From Torreya grandis (lineage: Eukaryota; Streptophyta; Pinopsida; Cupressales; Taxaceae), in NCBI GenBank assembly GCA_037957365.1, contig JARHVA010000157.1, positions 6,105,501 through 6,169,500 of the forward strand: 64,000 nt of DNA. Direction: 5' to 3'. Made by a program: the position numbers and the translations under genes. Under the pieces are notes generated by a model, which saw nothing but the letters and a program-made list of their open reading frames with translations, did not search any database and was not told the origin of the DNA. How positions within the stretch are numbered: the stretch's first letter is position 1; each line of letters starts with the position of its first letter. This document shows, piece after piece, positions 23,301 through 32,918 of the stretch.

Positions 23301-26138
23301 GAATACCTATAACTAATCATATTTCCACTTTTGTTATGCAATTTCATTCATAACTTTCACATTTGCTTCCTTTGAGGCCTATTATTTATAGCCCTATTTT
23401 GACACAAAGCTCCTAGGTTTGAAATATATACAATGCTTATAGGAAAAATAATGAAATATTTGGGTACCCTTTATCCCATTTTAACTTCACCCCAAGTTTC
23501 ATGACTAAAATCCCAGTGCATACCTACTAACCCAATCCTCTCTTTCACAATTAGGCCTAAAGTAAGCACACAATAATAGAGACCCTACCATACCATATAA
23601 TACTAATAAAAAACCACCAAAATATCTTAGGGAGAATTAGATAAGTTTATATGAAAATTTTTCATGTAATTCTAAGGGTTGAAACTTAAGTTATGCAAAA
23701 GTCAAGATTCTAGCCCTAGGTTGGTCTTGACATAGGCATGAGTAAGCTGAGAGTGAACAAAAAGGATGGTGAGAGTTTTAAGACATTTCAAAACATTTTT
23801 AGACCTATGTGAGGTCTTCCCTAAATCCCCTCAACATTTCCAATAATTATTTTCTCTTTAACAATCCTCATACTTCTCTAGCATGCCAATTTTCACAATT
23901 CTATGTGTATTTTAGGATTGTCAATTAGACTATGGGTTTTCTTGTCCTTTCTTATCAATATAAAAACATATTAAACATACTACTAGTGTCTATAATTAAT
24001 TTAAAACACATTTAATCTTAATTTTTCATCCAAACCTTGCACCTTTCTCTTTATTTTTATGCCAAAATTGCCCTTGGTTGTCAGTGTACATTACATCTCT
24101 TGACTGCATTTTGAGGATGGATATCCTTCCACTAGATTTTTTTTGGAATTTTAATGATTTATTCTCCATAAAAAATCATATGATAAATTTTTATACATTT
24201 TAAATGGTCTCTTTGGGTTTTTACAACCTCTATCCTTCAACTTTCAACCTAAAGTTGCACTTTTCCTTTAGATTTGTGTAGGCAGGCCTGTGTATAAGCA
24301 TTCTGAGTTGGATATTTGCTACCTTTTTTTTTGGGTCACCTAATCCTCCAAAATACATTAGTTATATTTTTTCACCTTAATCTTGATGACAAGGTGAATA
24401 TTTTTGACATGTTTGAATACTTTTTTCACTTTAGGAATACACAAAAATAACAAAAACTCTTTTAGTTTGCTTTCACTTTAATAGTCTATTATCACTTGCA
24501 TTCTTGGCTATCTCTCTATTTGTGAATTTGAGAATTTGACCTCAAAACTTATGAAGAGTTTTAAGTAGAGATTAGAGTATAGGATAATGTATTAAATCAC
24601 ATGAACATAATTTCATTAAATTTTTTAGTACAAATGTTGACCTACAAGTCTGTAGACTTGTAGGTTAATGAAACCTCTCTTAACCTTGTTTTAAAAGCAT
24701 GATTTGAGGCTTTCATAATGACCATCATCCAGAAAATAATTTTAAGGAGTTATTGAGGATTATTGAATCTTTGTGAATCTTACTCTTGAACGCAAGTATT
24801 TAAATGCAGATATAAACACTTCTTTTCATGTGGTAGTCCATTGGGTTCTTCTCTCAAGTCAACACCTATAAAAACCTTGTCTTTGGATTGAAAACCATAT
24901 ATGCAATTGTGTCTAGATGGAATTGAGGATATATGGGAGTCTTCTTGTTTTTATTGACGAAAACTTGAGGTGGAAAATAATCCAAAACTTACTAAAACCT
25001 TGACTGCCATGTTTTCATAGGTCTAAAACCTATCATATATGGAGATTTTTGCTTTCCCTTACTTGCACGTGCCAAACCAATGTTGGGAAATGGTGTTATA
25101 AGACTATTGGATTCTTAAAATATATTAAACAATAATTAATTCTCATAAATCATCTCAAAAATTCCTTGAAACTACTTGAAAGCGAGCCATTAGGGTTTTA
25201 GAAGGGTTTTGGATTGCTTTTCTTCTTAGCAAATGTTCATAATGTACAACCCCTAAAACCCTAAACCAATGCATGGAATTTAAATTTCATAGGAGCCCCT
25301 ATTTTACCCTAAGAGTGTTTGAGCCAACTAATTTTCATATTCATGAACTAATGTTAATGAATGAGCTCTCTTGAGCTTGCAAAGGATTCGAAGAAGAACT
25401 TATGTTTTGGCCTTTCTAAACCCTGTGCAAGATTCATTTAGTTCTGATGATCATGGAGATGGTTCGAAAGAAGTCTTAGAATCTATGACCAAATTTAAAA
25501 ATTTGAAATAATCCTTCTCTTGGCCTTACTTAGATTGTATTTTTGCTCATAAAAGCCTTCTTGACTATGATATTCTATTCTAGCTTATTCTAGAGGCCAA
25601 ATGGAGGTATTCCTACCCTAAAAAAAGAGAAAATAACACACCAAAATATCTTTTGTAACTTACTCCTACCATTCAACATGCATCATGCTATATTTGGGGT
25701 TTAGAATAGTGAATAAAGGAGTTTCAAACTTGATATACATTAGAAGTGGATGCTCTTACACCTTTTAGAGCTTTTACGGACCTGATGGAGTTTGAAACTA
25801 TCTTTCATGAATGTTATATGGATTCAAGAGACCTCCTTAGTATGGTGTAACTCCTCATCTTGATTTTTTTTAGTGAAGTCACTATCTCTCATGTCTTCAT
25901 GTGAATAAATCATCACTTAGACTCTTGAGAAATACCTTAATCTCCACAAACATACCTTAATTTCTCCAAAACATGGAATTTTAATGTTTCTTTCTTGTGA
26001 CTTTGCCTGTTCATGCACCTGCTCACTATGATCATCATGCCATCTTGATGAGTTATCATGTCACCAATGTCACAACCTAGACCCAACATAAACTTAGACT
26101 TGCAAAAGAACCTTAACATTTTCAAAGTTACCTTAAAT
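20361..26138. other. Element B internal region, left part, non-coding
   Basis: About 5.8 kb with no reading frame of note on either strand and none of the motifs of gag, protease, RT, RNase H or integrase. It contains a GA-rich tract at about 23009-23043 and a perfect 11-bp stem-loop at 24640-24665. Very old coding sequence beyond recognition by eye cannot be excluded. Confidence 0.6.
24640..24665. repeat. Perfect 11-bp stem-loop
   Basis: ACCTACAAGTC (24640-24650), loop TGTA, then the exact reverse complement GACTTGTAGGT (24655-24665). Confidence 0.85.
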
Positions 26139-26143
26139 AATGA
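26139..26143. repeat. Left target-site duplication of element C (AATGA)
   Basis: AATGA precedes the TG of the left LTR and is repeated exactly at 30306-30310. Confidence 0.95.
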
Positions 26144-26206
26144 TGTTAAGTTATGGAGCTAAAAGCTTCACTGATGCAAATGGAGGAGGTTGATGAGTGT
26201 TACAGT

Positions 26207-26344
26207 AACTGACGTTGATCTGATCAATTGACGTCAGTCATATCCAGTTACATAAAATCTGGCATCAGTTAGGCGTCAACCAGCATCGATCAGACAGGAA
26301 CCGACGTCAGTCATCTCCATACAGACAGCGACTGATGTCGATCA
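26207..26344. repeat. ACCGACGTCGGT-type array, element C 5' LTR
   Basis: AACTGACGTTGATC (26207), ATTGACGTCAGTCA (26227), CTGGCATCAGTT (26259), CAGCATCGATCA (about 26281), AACCGACGTCAGTCA (26299) and GACTGATGTCGATCA (26330). Each is followed by or ends in a short GATCA/GTCA extension. Spacing is about 20-35 bp. Confidence 0.85.
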
Positions 26345-26471
26345 TCTGTGCGTTCTAAAACTGGTCTAATTTTAGACAAATAATCAGTTTACATGTAAAG
26401 ACTAATTTTAGTCTTGAGTCTGTGTTTCTAATAATTGTAATTAGAAAGTCTAATTATTGTTTGTATGGGAT

Positions 26472-26480
26472 CTATTTAAG
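26472..26480 (+). promoter_or_regulatory. Putative TATA box of element C 5' LTR
   Basis: CTATTTAAG, preserved at 29795-29803 in the 3' LTR. It lies roughly in the middle of the LTR, where the U3/R border would be expected. Prediction from motif and position only. Confidence 0.4.
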
Positions 26481-26561
26481 AGACCCATGGGGATATATTG
26501 TAAAGTGTAAAGGATCAAAAGGACTTGTCAAGGATAAGAACAAGGGTTCTTCCAGAGGTGT

Positions 26562-26665
26562 AAGATCAGTTGATTTGCAGGTAGTAAGATCAAGGGAGAT
26601 CTACATGGTAAGTAAGATCAGTTGGTTTGCAGGTGTGCAAGATCAAGGAGATCTACTTGGAGTAC
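26562..26665. repeat. 52-bp tandem duplication in element C LTR
   Basis: AAGATCAGTTGRTTTGCAGG begins at 26562 and again at 26614, each followed by AGATCAAGG...GAGATCTAC. The 3' LTR has the same arrangement at about 29885-29990. Between the units stands GGTAAGTAAG, which resembles a splice donor, and each unit has a TTTGCAGGT acceptor-like segment, but the gap is far too short for a plant intron. Confidence 0.7.
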
Positions 26666-26984
26666 TTGGAGTACTTGGTGGACTGGAAGTAGGCAACAAT
26701 GGTTGAGTTGATTGTCACTTACTGGTGGAGGGAACAACTCTGTGTTTGAGTTGGTTTGTAATTGAGAGAGAGAACTCTTGAGGGAGAATTACTATACACC
26801 TAAGAGGTGTGGGAAGAGTGTGAGTTCTTCATTGTATTTCTTTCTGGAAGAGTGTTAATACAAGATTGTATTGTCTCTCATATTCTGTGCTATTTCTGAA
26901 TTCTAGTTACATATTACTTCTGGTTTAATTCTGTGTTTAGTTTCTTATACAAAGGTAATCAATTGTGCTCTTAATCCTGACAAT

Positions 26985-26996
26985 TGATATCAGAGC
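26985..26996 (+). promoter_or_regulatory. Element C primer-binding site 1, tRNA-Met type with one mismatch
   Basis: TGATATCAGAGC lies two bases after the CA end of the LTR, the normal place. It differs from TGGTATCAGAGC by one G-to-A change. Confidence 0.85.
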
Positions 26997-27012
26997 TAGG
27001 ATCACTAACAAG

Positions 27013-27024
27013 TGGTATCAGAGC
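27013..27024 (+). promoter_or_regulatory. Element C second, perfect tRNA-Met complement
   Basis: TGGTATCAGAGC, an exact match to the usual Met primer site, lies 28 bp downstream of the first. The sequence between (GCTAGGATCACTAACAAG) suggests a short duplication of the primer-site region. Confidence 0.85.
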
Positions 27025-27098
27025 CTGGTTCGAAGCTGGTTAGTGTTTGTTGATTACGTGTCACTCACAGGGGTTTCTGTTTGAGTGGGAGTATAGCA

Positions 27099-27197
27099 AT
27101 GGTAGAAGAAAGTAAACTAAGAATGGATAAATTCAATGGCAAGAATGATCAATTATAGAATTGTGAAAAGAAAGGGCATGTAGAGAAAGATTGTTGG
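27099..27197 (+). pseudogene. gag: Element C gag stub with partial zinc knuckle
   Basis: ATG 27099 begins MVEESKLRMDKFNGKND, the typical first residues of Copia gag (x-KFNGxN). A TAG follows after two more codons (27156-27158). The next residues, NCEKKGHVEKDCW, are the last half of a CCHC zinc knuckle. The normal 200 or so residues between them are missing, so the gag core has been deleted. The frame continues into the protease entry. Confidence 0.8.
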
Positions 27198-27779
27198 TTG
27201 GTGGAAGATCAACATGAAGGAAATAAAGAAGCAAATGATGCAGGTATTGTTGCACGGGATGCTCTTATATGTTCCTTGGATAAAGTAGAATCTTGGGTTT
27301 TAGATTCTGATGCCTCTTTTCATGCAACCCCAAATAGAGTATTTTTCCATGGAGACTTTGGAAAGATTTATTTAGGGGTTGGTGAGCCTTGTCAAATTGT
27401 TGGCAAAGGGAAAGTGTGGCTGAAATTACAGACGGGCAACACATGGGTGTTGAAGGATGTTATGCATGTTCTCATCCTAAAGAGGAGTCTAATTTCTGTA
27501 GGAAAGTTGGGTGATGAGGGTTTCACAATAACTCTCACAACGGAATCTTGGAAAGTTTCCAAGGGTGCACTTGTTTTAGCAAGAGGTAAGAAATTAGGTA
27601 CACTTTATCTATCTACTTGTATTACTGATTCTCCTTCTATTTTATCTACTTCTGATGTAGATGCAAAGATGTGGCTCTATAGGCTTGGTCACATGAGTGA
27701 GAAGGGAATGGATGTTCTTAAGTCAAATGGTAAGCTTTCGGGTTTGAAAAGCATAGATCAAGCTTTCTGTAAGCAATAG
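27198..27779 (+). pseudogene. Element C protease and pre-integrase region, catalytically dead
   Basis: An open 193-codon frame continuing from the zinc knuckle. SWVLDSDASFHATPN (27292-27336) is the Copia aspartic protease active site, normally D-S-G-A-S; here the Gly reads Asp (GAT), which should destroy activity. Then come IVGKGKVWLKLQ and DVMHVLILKRSLISVGKL, as in other Copia proteases. The pre-integrase part includes MWLYRLGHMSEKGMDVL (usually WHxRLGHMS, here a Tyr replaces the first His) and ends AFCKQ before a TAG at 27777-27779. The canonical C-x2-C that follows is incomplete. The frame is open only by chance survival. Confidence 0.88.
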
Positions 27780-28037
27780 AAGAAATTGAGGTTTCTTGAA
27801 ATTGGGTCAACAAAGAAGAGAGCTTCTATTGGAGGATCACAATATTGCATAAAGAAGAAATCTGATGTTTTTGATAAAGTTAAGAACTGGAAATCCTTCA
27901 TTTTTAAGGAGAAGATGATGGAAAGAGATCAGCTCAAGAGGCTGAATAATTTTGAGCAGGGCAGTGTTAGTTTGGACAAGGTTATGATCCAAAATGAGCT
28001 TGGAGGTAAAAATCATCACTCACATGAAAACACAGTT
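27780..28037 (+). pseudogene. Element C integrase scraps
   Basis: The frame from the TAG at 27777 reads KKLRFLEIGSTKKRASIGGS, QYCIKKKSDVFDKVKNWKSF and then an unrelated basic stretch. The pieces STKK, ASIGGSQY and KKSDVFDKVKNWKS occur in normal order in Copia integrase but with the intervening blocks, including all three catalytic acidic residues, missing. This points to several internal deletions. Confidence 0.65.
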
Positions 28038-28226
28038 ACCAACATCGATCAGGGGAGAACTGATGTCGAATAGGCAAGAACTGACATCAGTCATGTGTAG
28101 ACTGAAGTTGGTGATGTCGAGTAGGTGGACACCGACGTCTATTAGGGAACCGACGTCGGTGATCAGGAGGAATCAACATCAGTCAGGTGCAGACCAAGGT
28201 CAGCCAGAGGTGACCAAGATCAGTCA
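28038..28226. repeat. ACCGACGTCGGT-type array inside element C, between IN and RT remnants
   Basis: The densest array in the window: ACCAACATCGATCA (28038), AACTGATGTCGAAT (28058), AACTGACATCAGTCA (28079), ACCGACGTCTATT (28131), AACCGACGTCGGTGA (28149), AATCAACATCAGTCA (28171), GACCAAGGTCAGCCA and GACCAAGATCAGTCA. Spacing is about 20-25 bp. The site 28149-28160 includes the perfect palindrome ACCGACGTCGGT. Confidence 0.88.
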
Positions 28227-28279
28227 CTGTTAGAATGAATTTTGGGTGGACAACAAGCTATCAAGGAGTCTCAAATGCC

Positions 28280-29126
28280 CATGTGGAGGTCTGAAGGGAT
28301 AAGTAAGCCTCAAATTCATTATTCCCCTTCTTTACACTACTTGTTGCTCATTGATGGTCAAGAACCAAGAAGTTTTTAAGAGGCAATGCAGGTAAAATCT
28401 AGGAAACAGTGGGAACATGGCATGAATGAGGAAATTGATTCCTTGGGAAAGAACCAAACAGGGGATTTGGTAGAGTTTCTAGCCGTGATGAAAGCACTGA
28501 AAGACGAATGGATTCTCAGGTTAAATAAAGGAGAGAATGGACAGGTGAGACAGAAGGCCAGGTTATATGGTCTTGAGCAAGCTACAGGACAATGGTGTTT
28601 AAGGTTTGATAGGTGTATGACAAAGCATGGATTTAGTCAATGTCAATGTGACCCTTGTGTTTATTTTACCAGGTTGTATAATATTAGCTACATTATCCTG
28701 TTATTGTATGTAGTGTATATGCTTGTTGCAAGGTCACACATGCAGGGAATTGCTGAGCTAAAGGTAAAATTAGCTCACTTGTATGCCATGAAGGATTTGG
28801 AAGTAGCAAAGAAATTATTTAGCATGAGTATTTCTAGAGATAGGGAAAGTCACAGGTTGATTTTGTCTCTAGAGGATTATGTGAATAAGGTAGTGGAGAG
28901 GTTCAATATGCAGGATGCAAAACTGGTTAGCACACCTATGGTTGGACAGTTCACAGAACAGTGTCTTGAATCACATGATGAGGTTGAGTACATGAGTACT
29001 AGACCTGATATTACCCAAGCAGTGGGAGTTGTCAGCAAGTTTATGGCCAATTTGAGAAAGGAGCACTGGAAAGCAGTTCAGTCGATTCTCAGGTATCTGA
29101 GAGGGACCAACAGTAGGTATACATGA
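28280..29126 (+). pseudogene. Element C reverse transcriptase (part) and connection domain, catalytically dead
   Basis: The frame begins with HYSPSLHYLLLIDGQEPRSF, then a TAA, then an open 246-codon stretch from ATG 28386. It shows WEHGMNEEIDSLGKNQTGDL (the Copia RT start), QVRQKARL, then jumps straight to YGLEQATGQW. About 100 residues of fingers and palm between KARL and YGL are deleted. FDRCMTKHGFSQCQCDPCVY is intact. The catalytic YVDDM motif reads YVVYM (LLLYVVYMLVA), so both Asp are lost. The thumb and connection part follows: MKDLEVAKKLFSMSISRD, YVNKVVERFNMQDAKLVSTP and WKAVQSILRYLRGT. It ends at TGA 29124-29126. Confidence 0.9.
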
Positions 29127-29456
29127 TATGCAGGGTCAAGCACTTCTCTACATGGGTATGTAGATTCGGATATGGCAGGTTATTTGGATGATAGGAGAAG
29201 CACCACAGGATATGTGTTCACTATTGGTGGTACGGTGGTTAGCTAGATTTCAAAGATGCAGAAGGTTGTTGTAGTCACGGTGGCTAGCAAGGATAAGAAC
29301 CCTATGAAAATGTTAACAAAGTCGAGAACAAAGGAGAAGTTGAATCTTCATTCAACTTCTGTTGGTCTTCAAGATTGAACTTAAAGAGGGATACAAGCTA
29401 GGAAACAAAATTAGATGATGTAAAGGTACAGGTACAGGTGCAGCTGTTTATCTCCA
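29127..29456 (+). pseudogene. Element C RNase H remnant
   Basis: Reading on past the TGA gives HGYVDSDMAGYLDDRRSTTG, YVFTIGGTVVS, a TAG, ISKMQKVVV and then divergent sequence. This is the start of the Copia RNase H (D-x-D-x-AG-D, RKSTTGY, GG-x-[AV]-SW-x-S). The later T-x-EAEY segment reads TVASKDKN, so an active-site Glu is missing. The rest is lost to frameshifts and stops. Confidence 0.82.
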
Positions 29457-29466
29457 AGTGGGAGAT
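29456..29466 (+). promoter_or_regulatory. Element C polypurine tract
   Basis: AAGTGGGAGAT directly before the TG of the 3' LTR, as in most plant Copia elements. Confidence 0.88.
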
Positions 29467-30305
29467 TGTTAAGTTGTGGAGCTAAAAGCTTCACTGATGC
29501 AAATGGAGGAGGTTGCTGAGTGTTACAGTAACTGACGTTGGTTTGATCAATCGACGTCGATCATATCCAATTACATAGAAATTGGCATCGATTAGGCATT
29601 GGCCAACATTAGTCAAACATGAACTAACGTTGGTCATCTCTAGACGGACAATGACCGATGTCGGTCGTCTGTGCATTCCAAAATTGGTCTAATTTTAGAT
29701 GAACAGTTAGTTTGCATGTAAAGACTAAATTTAGTCTTGAGTCTGCATTTCTAATTATTATAATTAGGAAGTCTAATTATTGTTTGTATGGGATCTATTT
29801 AAGAGACCCATGGGGCTGTATTGTAAAGTGTGAAGGATCAAAAGGACTTGTCAAGGATAAGAACAAGGGTTCTTCCAGGGGTGTAAGATCGGTTGATCTA
29901 CAGGTAGCAAGATCAGGGGAGATCTACATGGTAAGTAAGATCAGTTGGTTTGCAGGTGTGAAAGATCAAGGAGATCTACTTGGAGTACTTTGAGTACTTG
30001 GTGGACTGGAAGTAGGCAACAACGATTGAGTTGATTGTCACTTACTGGTGGAGGGAACAACTCTATGTTTGAGTTGGTTTGTAATTGAGAGAGAGAACTC
30101 TTGAGGGAGAATTACTGTACACCCAAGAGGTGTGGGAAGAGTGTGATTTATTCATTGTATTTCCTTCTGGAAGAGTGTTAATACAAGATTATATTGTCTC
30201 TCATATTCTGTGCTATTTCTGAATTCTAGTTACATATTACTTCTAGTTTAATTTCGTGTTTAGTTGCTTATACAAAGGTAATCAATTGTGCTCTTAATCC
30301 TGACA
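29467..30305 (+). repeat. Element C 3' LTR (839 bp)
   Basis: Matches 26144-26982 from TGTTAAGTT to AATCCTGACA. Contains the array at 29530-29666 and the TATA-like CTATTTAAG at 29795. Confidence 0.96.
29530..29666. repeat. ACCGACGTCGGT-type array, element C 3' LTR
   Basis: AACTGACGTTGGTT (29530), ATCGACGTCGATCA (29550), TTGGCATCGATT, GGCCAACATTAGTCA, GAACTAACGTTGGTCA (about 29621) and GACCGATGTCGGTC (29653-29666). Positions match those of the 5' LTR array; the substitutions differ. Confidence 0.85.
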
Positions 30306-30310
30306 AATGA
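30306..30310. repeat. Right target-site duplication of element C (AATGA)
   Basis: Identical to 26139-26143. Confidence 0.95.
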
Positions 30311-32906
30311 TAAGTGTTTCATGGGAAGACTGAGACCATGGAGGTTGACTATGAGACTGAGGGTCATGATTCTTGGACATGGACTAGACCTCTAACACCT
30401 TGACATAACCTAAGGACTCATGAATAAGACATCACCTAATGAAAAAGTATGACATAAAAACTAGGGGCTACTAGAGGCTATCAATAGGGTTAGAAGACTT
30501 GATAACAATGTTTTGAATGATACTCCCCTATGGTAGCCAATTTTGGTTAACACACTTATGGTGAGCTATGTTGATAAAGGCATATTTTTGGTTATGAAAC
30601 TTAACAACTTTGGTCATGATGCTAGACAAAAATGAGTTTGGCATGGTGGTAGAAAGTCAAGTCAGGCTTGATTGCTCCCATGGCTAGTAAATTCATTTGG
30701 TAATGGCTATTTGTGTCCTTCTCTCCTTGGGTGGCTCATGAAGCAACATAGTGATCATTCTATGATTTGACTTTTGTTAAGTGTGCTTTAGGAACCTATT
30801 TTAAGCTATCTATTCTTTTGTTTAAGTTGTTTAAAAACCAACATTGTTTTCTTTTTGCCTTCAGATATTTTAAGTAGAAAGGCTGATCATGGAATTCATT
30901 GATGATTTTTTTTAGTTGAATTTGATTTCATTATTGAGACTGCTTGGTCTCATTTTATTGATTTCACACTTACATGATCAACTATTATTTATTCAAATTA
31001 TTTTGATGATTGTTCATGCTAGTTTTATGTGTTTTTCATGTGTACCTACTTAGGCATATATGACATAGCAAGGAGAAGTAGCTTGGAACATAACTAATGG
31101 GTCACGATGGGAACTTGTCGTACAAGTTCATGTCACTATCCTTCCAACTCATTGGATGTGGTGGTTTTACACATGACACTGAGGTGTCTCTAGAGCTCTA
31201 AGGTGTCTCTAGAGCATTAAGGTGTCTCTTTTACTTATGTACATTGATCTTGGCTGGTGGATCGATGTCCTAAGGACCTCGTATATATGGATTGACACAT
31301 TATTCTCTTGGATGGTGGACTGATGTCCTAAGGGCCTCACACGAATTGATTTTAACATGATTCTCTTGGCTGGTAGATTTTTTTCATGAGAGCCTTACAA
31401 GATTGATTTATAATATATAAGGTTATTGAAATCCTTCCATGGTCAACATGTTGTATTGAGAAGAGAGATAGTCCCATGCTTGTATTCTACTTCAGTAGAA
31501 TTGATGAGTTGGGATGCATTTCCACATATTATTCTTATTTATAAGATCTTTTGTGTTTTAGATGACACTATATATGGTGGCCCGATATTACCAATTATGT
31601 TATTAATGATTCAATATGAACTCAATATGGTTTAAATCCACTTAGAATGGTATAACTATGGATGGATACCTATTTTAGTAAGGCAATGTCATCATGTGTG
31701 ACACCTATCATTCTTCTCTCAGTATGAATTGTACATCCAAGGAATACTTGAACTCTCATGCTCATAGTATAAAATTTTGGGTTTTAGTTGACTAGGATAG
31801 ATGTGTATTATAGTATGGTTTACATTAGAATGAATTTCCCTTTTTAAGGACTAATTGTAATTCAACTAACATTTTTTTTAGAATTGGATAAATTGACTCA
31901 GGATAACCAGTTGTCATTTAACATGATCCATAATAATCCAATGTGACTAGTAAATTATAGCATGGAAATATAATAGGACCACTTTCATCTCATTTTTGGA
32001 AGTATAATCGATCATGTGACTTCCACATATTGCCATAACTTGAATTACAAGTTCAAAGGATGGGAAAGCTAATGAAGATTAAGATATATGATACACTTGA
32101 AACCCTAACCATAAATATAATGCATATGTGGGTGCAGAGAATTTTGACAAAGGTAAATTTAAATTATCATGATCAAGACTTGAAGCATCTTTATGAGTTG
32201 GCTGCAAGGATTCTCATTTATGCTGAAATGTTAATAACAATCTTACAAGGACAATTTTGTGAAGTGAATATCTTGAAAAGTTGAACACCTACTTATGTCA
32301 TGAAGTGGTGATTCATAACTTATACTACAGATATAGAAGGATTATATTTCACCTATTCTAAAGCTACCAATTGAAAAATGAAATTGATAAGACTCAAGTT
32401 GTAGAACCAAAGGAATTAGTACCAAAAAATTGGTTATCAAGGCTATATAATCTTTAAAATATCTTTAGAAGTGATAGACAAATATGATGTAATAGGTTGT
32501 ATCATGTTGTTCAAACTCTCATAAGTTTATTGAGAAACATTTTATAATTATTTTTAAATCAAACCCAAGGGATGTTTGAAATCTTAGAGGAAATATATGT
32601 TGGTCCTATATGACATATGGCCTTGACATTAGATGACATCCTTAATAGTACAATGAGTTTCAATGAAAATGCACACATTTTCAAATTATGTCACCATGGA
32701 ATGGCATATAGGAACTTTAGGATGATCCTATATCAATTGACACACACACATAATAGGCTATGTAAAAAAAATAGTGGATTTTGATTGCACCATCAATAAG
32801 ATATATCACAAGGATGTGTTATTCCCTTAGTGGTAATTCCAAACAATAACTTTATAAGCCTTGATGTCTAAACAAGGTATCCCTACATCAAGGATGATTC
32901 CCCATT
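30311..32906. other. Element B internal region, right part, non-coding
   Basis: Continuation of element B after the Copia insertion. Small frames at 31426-31635 and 32060-32284 carry no recognised motif. CTAGAGCTCTAAGGTGTCT-like short repeats occur near 31180-31230, and a GGTGGATCGATGTCCTAAGG / GGTGGACTGATGTCCTAAGG pair at about 31256-31330. No retroelement domain seen. Confidence 0.55.
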
Positions 32907-32918
32907 AAGGGGGGAAAT
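32907..32918 (+). promoter_or_regulatory. Element B polypurine tract
   Basis: AAGGGGGGAAAT immediately before the 3' LTR. Confidence 0.85.

Larger units (their letters stand above)
26144..26982 (+). repeat. Element C 5' LTR (839 bp)
   Basis: Starts TGTTAAGTTATGGAGC and ends AATCCTGACA. It has the same length as the 3' LTR (29467-30305) with scattered differences. It contains the palindrome array 26207-26344, a TATA-like CTATTTAAG at 26472-26480 and a 52-bp tandem duplication at 26562-26665. The frame at 26422-26706 is not a gene. Confidence 0.96.
26144..30305 (+). mobile_element. Element C: Ty1/Copia LTR retrotransposon, internally deleted, nested in element B
   Basis: A 4.16-kb element with two 839-bp LTRs, a perfect AATGA TSD, Met-type primer sites and a polypurine tract. 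The interior is only about 2.5 kb, roughly half of a complete Copia element. Remaining parts, in Copia order, are a gag stub with half a zinc knuckle, protease, pre-integrase, scraps of integrase, part of RT and RNase H. The gag core, most of integrase and the middle of RT are gone, and the catalytic residues of protease and RT are mutated. It can only have moved with proteins from another element, or else lost these parts after insertion. Confidence 0.94.

Noticed and set aside
28038..28226. Regularly spaced short repeats resembling a CRISPR array
   Set aside because: Units are palindromic and degenerate with 5-15-bp gaps, in a plant retrotransposon; no direct repeat-spacer order.
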